This document shows, piece by piece, positions 12,690 to 13,809 of a stretch of DNA of 13,809 bases (position 1 is its first letter; each line of letters opens with the position of its first letter). The notes beneath the pieces are model-generated. The model was not told the origin of the DNA. It was given only the letters and a program-made list of their open reading frames with translations, and searched no databases. Source of the stretch: Chloroflexota bacterium (GTDB lineage Bacteria; Chloroflexota; Dehalococcoidia; Bin125); the NCBI GenBank assembly GCA_026705105.1, contig JAPPBK010000102.1, forward strand, positions 1 through 13,809. Direction: 5' to 3'. A program made the translations under genes and the position numbers.

Positions 12690-13809
12690 ATGCGAATCCA
12701 GACTTCTCAGGCGGCGCTGCAGCACGGGCTCGGCGTCGTTTCGCGGGCGGTGGCCGCACGGCACTCGCTCGACCAGCTGCGCCACGTGCATCTCGAGGCG
12801 GACGACGACGGCGTACGGCTCACAGCGACCGACACCGAGATCGCCATGATCTGCTCGATCGATGCCGTGGTCTCCGATCCGGGCGCAATCACGATCCCTC
12901 ACCGGTTCATCAACGATCTGGTCTCGGCCCTGTCGTCGTCGGAGATCACGATTGACGTGGCCGAAAACTCGCTCGTGGCTCAGATCCGCGCCTCGGACGC
13001 CAACGAGTCTTCGATCAACGGCATGTCCCCGACGACCTATCCCAACATTCCCGGAATCGGCGAGGGCGACTGGATCAAGATCGTCGCCCGCGATCTGCGC
13101 GACGCCTTGCGCCACGTCGTCTTCGCCGCCGCCACCGACGACGGCCGGCCGGTGTTGACCGGGGTCCACTTTCGCTTTGAAGGCGACAAGATGACGCTCG
13201 CCGCAGCGGACGGCTTCCGGCTGGCGGTCTACGACATGAACGTCGCCTCGGAGTTGAGCGAACGGCTGGAGATCACCGTCCCGGCGCGCGCGTTGACCGA
13301 GCTCGAGCGCCTGCTGACCGACGACGACTCGGCCGTCGACATGTACATCCACGCCGACCGTATCTACGTGCGATTCCACGTCCGCGCCGTGCAGATGACC
13401 GCTCAGTTGATCCAGGGCAACTACCCGAGCTACGACCAGCTCATCCCTTCCGAGTATCAGACCCGGGCAATCCTGCCCGGCGCGGTGCTGCAGGGTGGCG
13501 TGCGTTCCGCCGCCGTCTTCGCTCGTGAGTCGAGCGGAATCATCCGCCTGATCTTCAATGGCGAGTCGGACGACCAGAACATCACCCTGACCGCGCGCGC
13601 CGAGGAGCTGGGTAATCACCGCGGTCGGGTCGACGCCGCAATCGAGGGTGAGAACTCGCGGATCGCGTACAACGTCCGCTACCTGCAGGACGTGCTCCAA
13701 ATCGCGAGCGGCCCGACGGTCAGCGAGATTGCCATGGAGACCAGCGGCCCCAGCAATCCGGGTGTCTTCCGCGTCGTCGGCCGCGACAATTACGTTCACG
13801 TCTTGATGC
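12690..13809 (+). CDS. dnaN: DNA polymerase III beta subunit (sliding clamp), 3' end cut by window edge
   Basis: 373 codons are visible from ATG 12690 and the frame is still open at the last base. The family usually ends about 10 residues after the final VHVLM seen here, so nearly the whole gene is present. AGGAG at 12678-12682, seven bases before the ATG, is a strong ribosome site. Recognisable clamp segments are MRIQTSQAALQHGLGVVSRAV at the start (two halves), TATDTEIAM, the domain 2 opening TDDGRPVLTGVHF (from about 149), LAAADGFRLAVYD, LIQGNYPSYDQLIP and the C-terminal SNPGVFRVVGRDNYVHVLM. The protein forms the ring that tethers the replicative polymerase to DNA. It is preceded by a HAD gene and a regulatory gap, not by dnaA, which is its most common partner. 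Confidence 0.96.
   Translation, partial: MRIQTSQAALQHGLGVVSRAVAARHSLDQLRHVHLEADDDGVRLTATDTEIAMICSIDAVVSDPGAITIPHRFINDLVSALSSSEITIDVAENSLVAQIRASDANESSINGMSPTTYPNIPGIGEGDWIKIVARDLRDALRHVVFAAATDDGRPVLTGVHFRFEGDKMTLAAADGFRLAVYDMNVASELSERLEITVPARALTELERLLTDDDSAVDMYIHADRIYVRFHVRAVQMTAQLIQGNYPSYDQLIPSEYQTRAILPGAVLQGGVRSAAVFARESSGIIRLIFNGESDDQNITLTARAEELGNHRGRVDAAIEGENSRIAYNVRYLQDVLQIASGPTVSEIAMETSGPSNPGVFRVVGRDNYVHVLM

Noticed and set aside
12663..13799. A 378-codon open frame on the minus strand opposite dnaN
   Set aside because: The plus strand encodes an unmistakable sliding clamp with a strong ribosome site; the antisense product has no recognisable motif.

Overview
The window is a GC-rich, gene-dense piece of a bacterial chromosome carrying 15 protein genes, two of them cut by the window edges. 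No RNA gene, insertion sequence, phage gene or CRISPR array is visible, and no gap longer than 300 bases lacks a gene. The mix suggests, but does not prove, a Chloroflexota lineage such as the Dehalococcoidia/SAR202 group. The hints are a family-5 uracil-DNA glycosylase, a CobA-HemD fusion beside a free-standing precorrin-2 dehydrogenase, a short single-anchor signal peptidase, a high-GC style DnaA box (TTGTCCACA), and a cluster of crotonase, SDR, VOC and SsuD-like flavin monooxygenase genes. This assignment is inference; a high-GC actinobacterial or Thermomicrobia-like host is not excluded.

Left third (1-3870), catabolic or detoxifying enzymes: a VOC-fold dioxygenase (partial, minus) lies divergent from an enoyl-CoA hydratase/isomerase. 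A short-chain dehydrogenase (minus) converges on the latter. An SsuD-like flavin monooxygenase is followed after 12 bases by an ArsI-type C-As lyase gene. This two-gene pair is the most interesting candidate module: two oxygen-using carbon-heteroatom cleaving enzymes with a perfect Shine-Dalgarno between them.

Middle (3867-7528), housekeeping and unknowns: a family-5 uracil-DNA glycosylase (minus), a five-helix membrane protein resembling YIP1-family proteins (plus), a translationally coupled signal peptidase I and orotate phosphoribosyltransferase pair (minus), and a GH43/GH32-like beta-propeller protein (plus). Two convergent gene pairs here overlap by exactly four bases at their stop codons.

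Right third (7548-12517), tetrapyrrole operon: precorrin-2 dehydrogenase, hemC, cobA-hemD fusion and hemB are packed with 4-base overlaps or 2-base gaps. Together they take 5-aminolevulinate to porphobilinogen (HemB), hydroxymethylbilane (HemC), uroporphyrinogen III (HemD part), precorrin-2 (CobA part) and sirohydrochlorin. The genes for making 5-aminolevulinate (hemA, hemL) are absent here. A HAD hydrolase follows.

Right edge (12518-13809): a 172-base regulatory gap with DnaA-box-like sites, a -10-like TACAAT and a dyad precedes dnaN, the DNA polymerase III sliding clamp, which runs off the end of the window.
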